Notes: generated by a model from the letters alone, not told the origin. A stretch of DNA of 64,000 bases from Myxacorys californica WJT36-NPBG1 (GCA_019359315.1 JAHHHO010000012.1:46627-110626); one strand, 5' to 3'. Shown: positions 1 to 8,168, counted from the first letter of the stretch. Translations and numbers: made by a program.

Positions 1-1
1 A

Positions 2-175
2 ATGAGTCCGCTCTTTTTTTGCTCACTGATCGCTAATAGCGGACCAGTCGACGAAGAAACCTCTAGATATTCTGAGCTATTGAGCACGGGAAGTTGGCTG
101 TTCACAGACCTATCCTACACTGCTGTAGGAACACAAGTTGTTTCGGAGCAGTCGCCTCAACCGGAGTCGGTTTAA
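2..175 (+). CDS. Possible C-terminal end of a gene running in from the left edge
   Basis: An open frame enters from the left edge and ends at TAA 173-175. An ATG at position 2 is in frame, but this may be an internal Met of a longer gene. The readable 57 residues are hydrophobic at first (SPLFFCSLIAN) and then polar, with no motif I recognise. It is followed by a small inverted repeat at 179-199 (8-bp arms CCATTAAT/ATTAATGG) that could be a weak terminator. The frame has only moderate support. It could be chance, because no upstream sequence is available. The rest of 176-379 shows no gene. Confidence 0.3.
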   Translation: MSPLFFCSLIANSGPVDEETSRYSELLSTGSWLFTDLSYTAVGTQVVSEQSPQPESV

Positions 176-379
176 GAACCATTAATTTAAGATTAATGGA
201 ACGCTTGGGCGCTTTATTTGAACCTTTCTTTTGTGAACCTTTATAGTAATTCAGGTTGAAAATGTCACTTTCGTTCATGAAGAGGACTTTGCCGAATCTA
301 CATATTGTGGGGTTCAGTTTAAAGAATGTTGAGAAACCGATTTGCTAGCGTGAGTTTCTCGATCGTTGAGTGAAGGGGT

Positions 380-801
380 GGAGAAGAGGGAGACATAAGC
401 CGGGTTCTGTTCTCTTGAGAGCAATGCTCCTAGAGGGCGATTATCTATCTGGGACACCTGTTACCAGATGCCTCAAGCGGCTCTTTGCTGGATATTTCAC
501 CAGCAACGCGGGACAGGAAAAAGACCAACCGTTGCCCCATCTGCCTTGCATCCAACCGGGGTTTACCGAGCCAGTACCTCTCGATACTGCTGGTGCGCTC
601 TTACCGCACCTTTGCACCCTTACCGATAGGGAAGGAGGAAATAGGAAAACCTTTTCCTCCTTCCCTATCGGCGGTATGTTTCTGTGGCACTTTCCTCACG
701 ATCGCTCGCACTGGACGTTATCCAGCAGGTTCGGTCTTTCGGAAGCCCGGACTTTCCTCAAGCAAGTGGCTTGCTCGCAATCGCCTCGCTCCCTCTTCTC
801 C
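380..801 (-). ncRNA. rnpB: RNase P RNA (type A)
   Basis: This is the catalytic RNA of ribonuclease P, which removes the 5' leader from tRNA precursors. Read on the minus strand, it opens near 801 with GGAGAAGAGGGAG, and its 3' end at 380-391 is complementary to this, closing helix P1. The universally conserved 5' block GAGGAAAGTCCGGGCT lies at about 744-765. The GAGGAAAGTGCCACAGAAA block lies around 675-705. The 3' block ACAGAACCCGGCTTATG lies near 395-410. An unusually long, perfect hairpin (18-bp arms, 623-640 and 654-671) probably corresponds to an extended P12. The length of about 420 nt fits cyanobacterial RNase P RNA. Open frames over this region are artefacts. The ends are estimated from the P1 pairing. 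Confidence 0.93.
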
Positions 802-845
802 ATAGCTCAGTGTAGTCGGAGACAGCGAAGATTTGGAGGTGTTAA

Positions 846-1541
846 TTAGAACGGTTTTCGTTTGGGATTCCAGGGAAGTCCCGCCGTCCAATCGAGTTTA
901 ATCATTGTGAATTTGCAGACGATGCGGGCGCGATCGCCCGTCGGAGCGGTGTTTGCTCCTACCACTCGGAGGGCAAGGTGTAATTCAAATTCCAGTTTAA
1001 TCTGACTTGCCACGAAGTCACGGTAGCGCTTTCGTTTGGCTTCGCTCGCTCGTTTAGGGTCGGGTTTGCTAAGGTCAATGACCGTCTTCGCGACTTCTAG
1101 AAATCCACTTTCGCCCTTACGCACTAGTTGGTCTTCGCCAGAGATGAGTTCTTGCAATGTTTGCTTCGGAGCAATGATGCTGAAGACTTGATTTTGAAAT
1201 GCATCTAACGTGCCGCCTGGTGAAAAGCGAGCAACGCGGCGCGATCGCCCGTCTAAATCTGTAAGGACGCAGTGATCCCAATCGACATAAATTAGATAGT
1301 TCTCTGACTTGTTCTGAATTCGGATGGCGAGTTGCTTTAGTTTGTCGAACTCGTAGCGATTGTCAAACCTAAAGTTAACACCAACGATGTCTTTTAAATG
1401 ATGGGCTTCAAGGTATTGGTTTAGGTCGTCCTGTTCGAGGCGGATGGTAAATTCATCGTTAAATGAGTTAACGATTTGATAAAGCACATAGCTAACGCAC
1501 AAGAAGTAAACGGTTAACAGTACAAAATCAAGTTCAGTCAT
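846..1541 (-). CDS. Hypothetical protein with an N-terminal membrane segment
   Basis: The 231-residue protein has one hydrophobic segment at about residues 5-22, which could be a signal anchor. The rest is soluble and of mixed alpha/beta character, with charged stretches (for example KRASEAKRKRYRDF near residue 165). I do not recognise a named domain. It resembles conserved cyanobacterial hypotheticals in composition, and it contains HIP1 sites, so it belongs to the host genome. It lies immediately downstream of rnpB in the convergent sense (both on the minus strand, gene upstream of rnpB), with about 45 nt between its stop and the rnpB 5' end. The two could therefore be cotranscribed, or the rnpB promoter could lie within the end of this gene. 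Function unknown. Confidence 0.7.
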   Translation of the reverse strand: MTELDFVLLTVYFLCVSYVLYQIVNSFNDEFTIRLEQDDLNQYLEAHHLKDIVGVNFRFDNRYEFDKLKQLAIRIQNKSENYLIYVDWDHCVLTDLDGRSRRVARFSPGGTLDAFQNQVFSIIAPKQTLQELISGEDQLVRKGESGFLEVAKTVIDLSKPDPKRASEAKRKRYRDFVASQIKLEFELHLALRVVGANTAPTGDRARIVCKFTMIKLDWTAGLPWNPKRKPF

Positions 1542-1607
1542 CCTAGACCTTGTGCAAGCGGAGAAACAGCAGAATCTCTAGTCCTTATACCATGCTTACT
1601 TTGTTCT

Positions 1608-1650
1608 GTAATTTCTAAGTCTTGTAATTTCTAAGTCTTGTAATTTTTAA
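1608..1650. repeat. 16-bp tandem repeat, about 2.7 copies
   Basis: The unit GTAATTTCTAAGTCTT occurs at 1608-1623 and 1624-1639. A third, partial copy follows at 1640-1650. It lies between two minus-strand genes, close upstream of the 231-residue protein, and could be a simple slippage product or affect its promoter. Confidence 0.8.
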
Positions 1651-1667
1651 GGTGGATTGAATGGGGT

Positions 1668-1925
1668 TTAGGATGTGCGAAACTGAGCCGTGTACTCGCA
1701 GAAAACATTGATGCCGAGGTGAAGAACGTAGAGTACGAGAATTGTAGCGACGGCAGGACTAACCGCCAGTCCAGAGAGCTGTACAAGGTAAACGACTGCT
1801 CCGCTCAGCAAGGCAGCGCCTTCAGGATGCAACTGCGATTCGTTCAGAATTTTGCGTAAACTATTCCGATTCGTCTGGCAAAGATCCGAAGAATTGCTAC
1901 CACAGACATCTGAATATAGTTGCTC
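1668..1925 (-). CDS. Possible small membrane protein lacking an ATG start
   Basis: A minus-strand frame of 85 codons runs stop to stop, ending at TAA 1668-1670. Its C-terminal half looks like genuine membrane protein: two hydrophobic stretches (AALLSGAVVYLVQLSGLAV and AVATILVLYVLHLGINVF) and a polar tail. There is no in-frame ATG. A TTG at 1830-1832 would give about 54 residues that keep the hydrophobic part. The coordinates given are the maximal open frame. Either a non-ATG start is used or this is a decayed gene whose start was lost. I do not recognise the family. Confidence 0.35.
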   Translation of the reverse strand, partial: EQLYSDVCGSNSSDLCQTNRNSLRKILNESQLHPEGAALLSGAVVYLVQLSGLAVSPAVATILVLYVLHLGINVFCEYTAQFRTS

Positions 1926-2003
1926 TTAAATATAGTTGCTCTAATAAAATCTCCCATATCGACTTTGGAGTGGCGAGTACAAGACTTTGCACTTCTCCTC
2001 CTG

Positions 2004-2192
2004 CTAATTCTTCAACGCTCGTTTTTGGGTTCCGCGATGCCTCTTTAGAACTTTAATTCCGGCTTGTGCTTCTGGGTAGTGTTCTAACAAATGGTAAGCA
2101 TGGTTGAGTTCTTTCTCTGTAAGATAAGTCGTAGGATTCATATCAGCACTCTGACAACAAAAATTGGCGGAAGAATTTGCGTCTTCTGCCAA
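2004..2192 (-). CDS. Small hypothetical protein
   Basis: The frame encodes 62 residues. An internal Met at residue 18 (MNPTTYLTEKELNHAYHLLE) may be the real start, because the first 17 residues are Ser/Ala/Cys-rich and look non-coding. The C-terminal part is amphipathic and ends in a very basic tail (KVLKRHRGTQKRALKN). No domain is recognised. It sits 65 nt downstream of the next small gene on the same strand and could share its transcript. Confidence 0.35.
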   Translation of the reverse strand: MAEDANSSANFCCQSADMNPTTYLTEKELNHAYHLLEHYPEAQAGIKVLKRHRGTQKRALKN

Positions 2193-2257
2193 CTTTTAGC
2201 ACAAGTTAGGAGATTGATTTAGTAGACCAAAAGAATTATTTGTGGCTCGTTTTTTGG

Positions 2258-2407
2258 CTAGTCCGAAGAATGCTTTTTGTCGTAAGGATCGCCGCTATAG
2301 GGCTGTACACCCGTGTTTGGGTAATGATCGTCATTGAGGGCGAAGATCCGACTGACTGCACCTGAAAAGTAAACAATTACATCATCAATGACTTTAGGAA
2401 CGCTCAT
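2258..2407 (-). CDS. Small conserved-looking protein (49 aa)
   Basis: The minus-strand ATG at 2405-2407 is preceded by AGAGGT at good spacing for a ribosome binding site, and the frame ends at TAG 2258-2260. The product begins MSVPKVIDDVIVYFSGAVSR and has a distinctive centre rich in Asp, His, Tyr and Pro (LNDDHYPNTGVQPYSGDPY). Clear translation signals and a compact, non-random composition argue for a real gene despite its size. I believe similar short proteins occur in other cyanobacteria but cannot name a function. The remaining sequence from 2408 to 2880 shows no convincing gene. Confidence 0.6.
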   Translation of the reverse strand: MSVPKVIDDVIVYFSGAVSRIFALNDDHYPNTGVQPYSGDPYDKKHSSD

Positions 2408-2887
2408 AGGGGTAACCTCTGAATTTGAGTTTAAACTGAAGCGATTTTCAGATTTGATGTAGCGCGGCTATCTGAATACTTCAATTATGCAGAGTGGTCT
2501 GTTGATCTGCGAGCGATCGCATTAATTGTTTAGGTTAATCTCCTAACTTTTCATATTTCTTCAACGTTTGAAGTTTCTATTTGCTTTGCTTTAGAAAACA
2601 ATGCAGAAAGTGAGTGTCGATATTGCCCGTTGCTACTAGCGCAGTTGCTCGATATGGCGCTGATGAATGGGCAAAGTTCTTCAGCAAAGTTCTTCAAATA
2701 GGGATAATAAAGTCGCTCGCTGCCATTTTAGAGCCTTGTGAAAGCGATAGACGCCTGCTTTCTCAAGAATATTTTATTAAAAAACACTATAACTGTATTT
2801 TGCGCCCAATCGCTTCTCTAAGGAGATGTAGCCCTTCTTACGCCTCTTTTGCACTCCCAGATTGAGCAAACCATAATAGTTCATATC

Positions 2888-2914
2888 TTGACTTTTGGTT
2901 AAAATAACTATAAT
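2888..2914 (+). promoter_or_regulatory. Candidate pncB promoter with an inverted repeat in its spacer
   Basis: A TTGACT at 2888-2893 and a perfect TATAAT at 2909-2914 form a sigma70-type promoter with a 15-bp spacer, about 80 nt upstream of the pncB start. The spacer carries the 11-bp inverted repeat GTTAAAATAAC (2898-2908). Its placement between the -35 and -10 boxes is that of a repressor operator. Because a Nudix-type regulator of NAD synthesis is encoded in the same operon, this is a candidate binding site for it. That link is inference. Confidence 0.5.
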
Positions 2915-2995
2915 TTAGAAGTAAGGTGACAAAGGCGAGTCTCCCCAGCCCCTCAAGACTCCGTTGATAAAACCCTTGATATTTAGGAGAAACGG

Positions 2996-4357
2996 GTGGA
3001 AGACCTAGAATTAACCATAAAACCAGAAGATTACAGCCTGCTGACCGATTTATACCAACTTACAATGGGGGCTTGCTATGTTGGTGAGGGCTTGGATCAG
3101 CGCAGAGCAAGTTTTGAACTGACGGTACGGCGCTTGCCTAAGGGATTTGGCTATTTGATCGCCATGGGGCTCGCTCAAGCGTTGGATTATTTGAAAAAGC
3201 TGCACTTTAGCGCCGCGCAAATCGAGTTTCTTCAAACTAGCGGACTGTTTGACCATGCCCCCGCCGAATTTTGGACGCTGCTGCAAGATGGACGCTTTAC
3301 AGGCGATGTATGGGCCATGCCAGAAGGAACAGCAGTCTTTCCGAATGAGCCACTGCTAAGAATTGAGGCTCCATTGTGGCAAGCCCAACTCGTGGAAACC
3401 TACCTGCTGAACACGGTAAACTATCAAACGCTAGTTGCCACCCGTGCAGCTCGGATGCGAGATGCAGCGGGTGCCGAGTCCACTTTGCTAGAGTTTGGAA
3501 CTCGCCGCGCCTTTAGTCCTCAAGCCTCCGTTTGGGCGGCACGAGCTGCATTAGCGGCAGGGCTAGATGCGACCTCTAATGTTTTGGCTGCACAGAAATT
3601 AGGACGACAGCCAACTGGAACCATGGCCCACGCGCTCGTCATGGCATTAAGCGCGACTCAAGGAACAGAAGCACAGGCGTTTACTGCATTTCATCGCCAC
3701 TTTCCGGGTGCACCGCTGTTGATTGATACTTACGATACGATCGCGGCGGCTCGTGAGTTGTCGACTTACTTAAGAGATGGCAATCAATCTTTGGCTGGGG
3801 TTCGGATTGACTCGGGTGAATTGCTTTCTCTGTCTCAGCAAGTCCGTGACGTGTTGCCAGGAGTCCCAATTTTTGCGAGTGGTGACTTGGATGAGTATAA
3901 GATCGCTCAGCTAAAAGCGGCAGGTGCTCCTATTGATGGATATGGGTTAGGAACTCAGTTAGTGACAGGCTCTCCGGTAAATGGGGTCTATAAGTTAGTG
4001 GAAATCGATGGGATTCCGGTGATGAAAGAGTCTCCTGGAAAAATTACGTATCCCGGACGCAAGCAGGTGTTTCGTCAGATGGAACAGGGGGTTGTGACGC
4101 AAGATTGCTTGGGGCTGATTTCAGATTCCCTGTCAGCCACTCCACTTCTACAGCTTGTGTTTAAGCAGGGACATCGTGTGCAAGAACCGGAATCCTTAAG
4201 CGCGATCGCAGAGCGCACCGCCAAGTCTATCCATAGTCTGCCGTCTTGGGTTCGTCAACTTGATGAGCCTACCTCAATTCCGGTTGAGCTTTCCTCTAGC
4301 CTGGCTGACCTAATCCAACACACTCACCAGCGATTTGTGCCAAGCGCAACTCCGTAG
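2996..4357 (+). CDS. pncB: Nicotinate phosphoribosyltransferase
   Basis: The enzyme joins nicotinate to PRPP, with ATP hydrolysis, giving nicotinate mononucleotide, the entry step of NAD salvage in the cytoplasm. The 453-residue protein has the family N-terminus TDLYQLTMG (17-25), the LLEFGTRRA motif (164-172) that lines the active site, and the downstream GTMAHALVMAL and IDTYD segments of the phosphoribosyl-binding barrel. The length is normal for the family. The start is GTG 2996-2998, chosen because TTAGGAGA lies just upstream. It is the first gene of an operon with nadD, a Nudix-type regulator, an MNT/HEPN pair and nadE. A candidate promoter with an operator-like repeat lies upstream. Confidence 0.95.
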   Translation: MEDLELTIKPEDYSLLTDLYQLTMGACYVGEGLDQRRASFELTVRRLPKGFGYLIAMGLAQALDYLKKLHFSAAQIEFLQTSGLFDHAPAEFWTLLQDGRFTGDVWAMPEGTAVFPNEPLLRIEAPLWQAQLVETYLLNTVNYQTLVATRAARMRDAAGAESTLLEFGTRRAFSPQASVWAARAALAAGLDATSNVLAAQKLGRQPTGTMAHALVMALSATQGTEAQAFTAFHRHFPGAPLLIDTYDTIAAARELSTYLRDGNQSLAGVRIDSGELLSLSQQVRDVLPGVPIFASGDLDEYKIAQLKAAGAPIDGYGLGTQLVTGSPVNGVYKLVEIDGIPVMKESPGKITYPGRKQVFRQMEQGVVTQDCLGLISDSLSATPLLQLVFKQGHRVQEPESLSAIAERTAKSIHSLPSWVRQLDEPTSIPVELSSSLADLIQHTHQRFVPSATP

Positions 4358-4453
4358 AAACCGCAGTAGACATTCGCCCCCGAAAGAGTTTGCCTGCCAG
4401 ATGCGCTACTGTCAAAGTACTGATTCACAATCCTTCACGCGTCGTTCAAACCC

Positions 4454-5050
4454 ATGCTCAACATTGCCCTGTTTGGAACCAGTGCTGATCCACCAACGAT
4501 TGGACATTTGACGATTTTGCGATCGCTCTCGGAGCAGTTTGACGAAATTGCAGTGTGGGCAGCCGATAACCCGTTCAAGGCTCATCAGACGCCGCTTCAG
4601 CATCGGACTCAAATGCTGCGACTGTTGATTCAAGATTTGCACCGTCCTCGGCAAAATGTCTGGGTTTATCCAGAATTAAGCCATCCTCGTACCTTAATTA
4701 CGGTTGAACGGGCGCAGCAGCGCTGGCAGGGAGCAGACTTTACGCTGGTGGTGGGGGTTGATGTGGCGCGGCAGCTTTCAAGCTGGTTTCGAGCCGAAGA
4801 ACTGTTGCGGAAAGTCAAGGTGTTGATTGTGCCGCGATCGGGCTATTCCCTCAATTCAGGTGAGATCGCACGATTGCGACAATTAGGGGCAACGGTTGCG
4901 ATCGCGCCGATTGCCGTTCCAGATGTTTCCTCGACAGCGTACCGTCAGCACGAAGATTTAACGGGAGTCACCCACCGAGTTCAAGAGTATATCGATCGGG
5001 AGCAACTTTACGGATGCGACGCACGTTTAAAAAAACAGCCAGTTCATTAA
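4454..5050 (+). CDS. nadD: Nicotinate-nucleotide adenylyltransferase
   Basis: The enzyme transfers AMP from ATP to nicotinate mononucleotide, giving deamido-NAD, between the PncB and NadE steps. The 198-residue protein has the nucleotidyltransferase signature FGTSADPPTIGH (7-18), in which T15-x-G17-H18 is the variant of the HxGH box usual in NadD. It also has a late DVSSTAYR segment (the SSTxxR motif) near residue 160. It starts 96 nt after pncB. Its last 37 nt overlap the start of the next gene, which points to translational coupling. Confidence 0.93.
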   Translation: MLNIALFGTSADPPTIGHLTILRSLSEQFDEIAVWAADNPFKAHQTPLQHRTQMLRLLIQDLHRPRQNVWVYPELSHPRTLITVERAQQRWQGADFTLVVGVDVARQLSSWFRAEELLRKVKVLIVPRSGYSLNSGEIARLRQLGATVAIAPIAVPDVSSTAYRQHEDLTGVTHRVQEYIDREQLYGCDARLKKQPVH

Positions 5051-5769
5051 CCAGTTCACTGCCAGGAGAGAGTCTTGCAGATTTTAGAGTCGGCGTCGAT
5101 AACGCGATCTTTTCGGTCGATACGGCTCAAAATCGGCTCCTCGTGCTGCTGGTGATGCGCCACGAGGAACCATTTTTGGGCCAGTGGAGCTTGCCCGGAA
5201 CCTTAGTGCGCCAAGGCGAATCGCTAGAAGATGCCGCATATCGAATTTTGTCAGAGAAGATCCGAGTCCGCAATCTGTATTTAGAGCAACTTTACACATT
5301 TGGCGGTCCCGATCGCGATCCGCGAGAGGCAGAAGATAGTTATGGGGTGCGCTATCTCTCGGTCAGCTATTTTGCGTTGGTACGATTTGCCGAAGCTGAA
5401 CTGATTGCCGATGGTGTGAGCGGAATTGCTTGGTATCCGTTAGATCAGTTGCCCCAGTTAGCGTTTGATCACAACAAGATTTTGGAATATGGGCATGGTC
5501 GCTTGAAAAACAAACTGGAGTATAGTCCAGTTGCGTTTGACGTGTTGCCCGAAGTCTTTACGTTGAGTGATTTGTATCAACTTTACGCCACGGTTCTAGG
5601 CGAGCATTTTTCCGATTATTCTAACTTTCGATCGCGCCTTCTAAAATTAGGATTTTTAGCCGATACGAAAGTCAAAGTATCGCGGGGTGCAGGTCGTCCA
5701 GCTAGTTTGTACCGATTCGACGCGGACGCATTTGCGCCATTTAAAGACAAGCCGTTGGTATTTATATAA
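5014..5769 (+). CDS. Nudix-related transcriptional regulator (NrtR-like)
   Basis: The 251-residue protein has a Nudix fold at about residues 25-150 followed by a C-terminal winged-helix-like region at about 165-240 (FTLSDLYQLYATVLG, then FRSRLLKLGFL, and the RGAGRPASLYRF wing). This is the layout of NrtR, the Nudix-derived repressor of NAD synthesis. The catalytic Nudix box is degenerate: the first Gly is Thr63, and REUxEE reads R77-I78-L79-S80-E81-K82. Hydrolase activity is therefore unlikely. The position inside the NAD operon supports the assignment. The start at 5014 lies within nadD, and the next in-frame Met (48) would cut into the fold. A catalytic ADP-ribose pyrophosphatase is the alternative. 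Confidence 0.8.
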   Translation: MRRTFKKTASSLTSSLPGESLADFRVGVDNAIFSVDTAQNRLLVLLVMRHEEPFLGQWSLPGTLVRQGESLEDAAYRILSEKIRVRNLYLEQLYTFGGPDRDPREAEDSYGVRYLSVSYFALVRFAEAELIADGVSGIAWYPLDQLPQLAFDHNKILEYGHGRLKNKLEYSPVAFDVLPEVFTLSDLYQLYATVLGEHFSDYSNFRSRLLKLGFLADTKVKVSRGAGRPASLYRFDADAFAPFKDKPLVFI

Positions 5770-5815
5770 ACGTATAGGAACACAACACATCGTGTCTCTC
5801 TTCGGAGAAATCAAT

Positions 5816-6106
5816 ATGGGAATCGACGAATTATTAGCCGACAAACGAGAGGAAATCTTAGCGATCGCAGCCCAACACGGAGCCTACAACGTGCGGGTCT
5901 TCGGGTCTGTGGCACGCGGCGAAGCACGAGCCGATAGCGATGTCGATTTTCTAGTCGAGATTGAAGAAAGCAGAAGCCTATTAGACCGCATTGCTTTAAT
6001 TCAGGATCTTCAGGATCTACTAGGACGCAAAGTGGATGTGGCGAAAATTCAAAACTTGCACCGATTGATTCGCGATCGCGTCCTAGAAGAGGCAATTGCT
6101 CTATGA
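5816..6106 (+). CDS. mntA: MNT-type nucleotidyltransferase antitoxin
   Basis: The 96-residue minimal nucleotidyltransferase has the signature G30-S31-x10-D42-x-D44 (FGSVARGEARADSDVDFLV), which binds ATP and metal. In HEPN/MNT systems the MNT protein neutralises its HEPN RNase partner by adding AMP units to a tyrosine. The start is ATG 5816-5818, preceded by CGGAGAAA. A longer upstream frame is merely open sequence. It is followed with a 4-base ATGA overlap by the HEPN gene, and both lie inside the NAD operon. No other domain is present, and the length is typical. Confidence 0.85.
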   Translation: MGIDELLADKREEILAIAAQHGAYNVRVFGSVARGEARADSDVDFLVEIEESRSLLDRIALIQDLQDLLGRKVDVAKIQNLHRLIRDRVLEEAIAL

Positions 6107-6447
6107 GAGAAGATCGTCTTTATTTAGATGACATTCTAAACTGTATGACTCGCATTGAGTCTTACACTTCAAGCGGACGTGATGCCTTCATGCAGACTGA
6201 AATGATTCAAGATGCAGTCATCCGGAATTTTGAAATCATTGGAGAAGCAACAAAGCAAATGTCGCCTGTCCTGCGTCAGTCTTATCCTGACGTGCCGTGG
6301 AAACGAATCGCAGGGCTTCGAGATGTTTTGATTCATGATTATGTCCGCGTTGATTTAGATGAAGTTTGGCGCGTAATTAAGCAAGATGTACCAGAACTTA
6401 AAGCACGAATCACCGCTATTTTGCAGGAATTAAACCAAGGATCATGA
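6103..6447 (+). CDS. hepT: HEPN (DUF86) toxin ribonuclease
   Basis: The 114-residue helical protein carries the HEPN catalytic motif R73-x4-H78-x-Y80 (GLRDVLIHDY), with the Tyr that partner MNT enzymes AMPylate in characterised systems. It also has the family segment IIGEATKQMSP (45-55). HEPN toxins of this group cleave RNA when not modified. The gene begins inside the last codons of mntA (ATGA, 6103-6106) and ends inside the first codons of nadE (ATGATGA, 6444-6450). All three genes should therefore be translated from one message. That coupling to an essential gene is unusual for a toxin-antitoxin pair. Confidence 0.87.
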   Translation: MREDRLYLDDILNCMTRIESYTSSGRDAFMQTEMIQDAVIRNFEIIGEATKQMSPVLRQSYPDVPWKRIAGLRDVLIHDYVRVDLDEVWRVIKQDVPELKARITAILQELNQGS

Positions 6448-8168
6448 TGAAAATTGCGATCGCACAACTCAATCCTACGATCGGAGATCTCGACGGCAAT
6501 GCTCAAAAAATTCTCGCTGCCGCCAGTCGAGCGGCTCAAGAGGGAGTCCGGCTTTTGCTCACACCCGAATTGTCGCTCTGTGGTTATCCACCCCGCGACC
6601 TATTGCTCGATCCGAGTTTTGTGAGCGCAATGGCGACCAAACTGTTGGAATTAGCGCGATCGATTCCTGACGGATTGGCCGTATTAGTCGGAACAGTGGA
6701 GGTGAATGCGCGATCGCGACAAGCGGGTGAAAAACCACTATTCAATAGCGTCGCTTTACTGGAGAACGGTCAGATTCGCCACTTTCACAAGCGCTTACTG
6801 CCAACCTATGATGTGTTTGATGAGGAGCGTTATTTTGAAGCTGGCAATCAAGCGAATCATTTTATTCTTGACCTAAACTCTGCATCCGTTCACATTGGCG
6901 TTACCATCTGCGAAGACCTTTGGAACGATGAAGAATTTTGGGGAAAACGCACGTATGATCTAAACCCGCTTGCAGATCTTGCCAATGCTGGCGTTAACTT
7001 TACAGTGAATCTTTCTGCTTCGCCATTTACAGTCGGGAAACAACACTTAAGAGAACGGTTGCTGCAACATGGCGCAACACGGTTTGATCAACCGATGATG
7101 TATGTTAATCAAGCCGGTGGCAACGATGATTTGATTTTTGATGGACGCAGCATTGTCTGCGATCGCAGCGGAACTCTTGTGGCTCGTGCCCGTGGCTTTG
7201 AAGAAGATTGGCTCGTGGTCGAATATAGTCTTGAGTCTCAAGATTTTTTACCCAGTTCCATCGTGCCCGATGTGGAGACTGAAGCCGCAGAACTCTACTC
7301 AGCCTTGGTGCTTGGCGTGCGCGATTATGCTTACAAATGCGGCTTCTCTAAAATCGTATTGGGCTTGAGTGGCGGAATTGACTCCTCGCTGATTGCCGCG
7401 ATCGCCGCTTCAGCGGTCGGAGCAGAAAATGTGTTAGGCATTCTTATGCCGTCGCCCTACAGTTCCGATCATTCAATCGATGATGCGATCGCCTTGGCAC
7501 AAAATCTTGGCATTCAAACCAAGACGCTGCCAATCGGAACGTTGATGGAATGCTATGACGACACATTAGACGAGCTATTTGCCGGAACGTCCTTTGGGCT
7601 CGCTGAAGAAAATCTTCAGTCCCGGATTCGCGGCACGCTTCTGATGGCAGTCTCGAATAAATTTGGTCATCTCCTCGTTTCGACGGGAAACAAATCAGAA
7701 GTGGCGGTGGGCTACTGCACCCTGTACGGTGACATGAACGGCGGACTTGCCGCGATCGCAGACGTTCCCAAAACGAAAGTCTACGCCATCTGCGAATGGC
7801 TCAACCGTCAAGACAATCCTCCGATTCCACCCAACGTTCTGAGCAAACCGCCCAGCGCCGAACTGCGACCCGGACAAAAAGACCAAGATTCCTTGCCAGC
7901 CTATGAAGTGCTAGACGATATTTTGGATCGCTTGATTCATCAGCGCTGTACGATCGCGCAGATTGTTCAAGCCGGGCACGATGCTGCGACCGTCGAGCGA
8001 GTCGCGAAACTCGTCAAAATTGCCGAATTCAAGCGCAAACAGTCTCCTCCCGGATTGAAAGTGTGCGATCGCGCCTTTGGCACCGGATGGAGAATGCCGA
8101 TCGCCAGTCGATGGATTGCTCATCTAGAGGCTGAGCAATCGCCTGATCCAGCTAAACAATCTTCATAG
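6444..8168 (+). CDS. nadE: Glutamine-hydrolysing NAD+ synthetase
   Basis: The enzyme amidates deamido-NAD to NAD using ATP and ammonia drawn from glutamine. The 574-residue two-domain protein has an N-terminal nitrilase-like glutaminase with triad E42, K116 and C156 (TPELSLCGYPP, FHKRLLPTY, VTICEDLW). Its C-terminal synthetase domain has the ATP-pyrophosphatase loop S309-GGIDSS. Two consecutive ATG codons (6444 and 6447) are possible starts, and the stop of the HEPN gene lies across them. It closes the NAD operon, so nicotinate can be taken to NAD by genes of this one operon. Converges on the GH65 gene with 12 nt between stops. Confidence 0.96.
   Translation: MMKIAIAQLNPTIGDLDGNAQKILAAASRAAQEGVRLLLTPELSLCGYPPRDLLLDPSFVSAMATKLLELARSIPDGLAVLVGTVEVNARSRQAGEKPLFNSVALLENGQIRHFHKRLLPTYDVFDEERYFEAGNQANHFILDLNSASVHIGVTICEDLWNDEEFWGKRTYDLNPLADLANAGVNFTVNLSASPFTVGKQHLRERLLQHGATRFDQPMMYVNQAGGNDDLIFDGRSIVCDRSGTLVARARGFEEDWLVVEYSLESQDFLPSSIVPDVETEAAELYSALVLGVRDYAYKCGFSKIVLGLSGGIDSSLIAAIAASAVGAENVLGILMPSPYSSDHSIDDAIALAQNLGIQTKTLPIGTLMECYDDTLDELFAGTSFGLAEENLQSRIRGTLLMAVSNKFGHLLVSTGNKSEVAVGYCTLYGDMNGGLAAIADVPKTKVYAICEWLNRQDNPPIPPNVLSKPPSAELRPGQKDQDSLPAYEVLDDILDRLIHQRCTIAQIVQAGHDAATVERVAKLVKIAEFKRKQSPPGLKVCDRAFGTGWRMPIASRWIAHLEAEQSPDPAKQSS

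Noticed and set aside
370..849. Open frames of 159 and 106 codons on the plus strand
   Set aside because: They overlap the RNase P RNA, whose conserved blocks and pairing explain the sequence. The peptides have no coding character.
2614..2865. 83-codon plus-strand frame upstream of pncB
   Set aside because: It starts with GTG without a ribosome site and has no motif or hydrophobic pattern. Kept as non-coding leader sequence.
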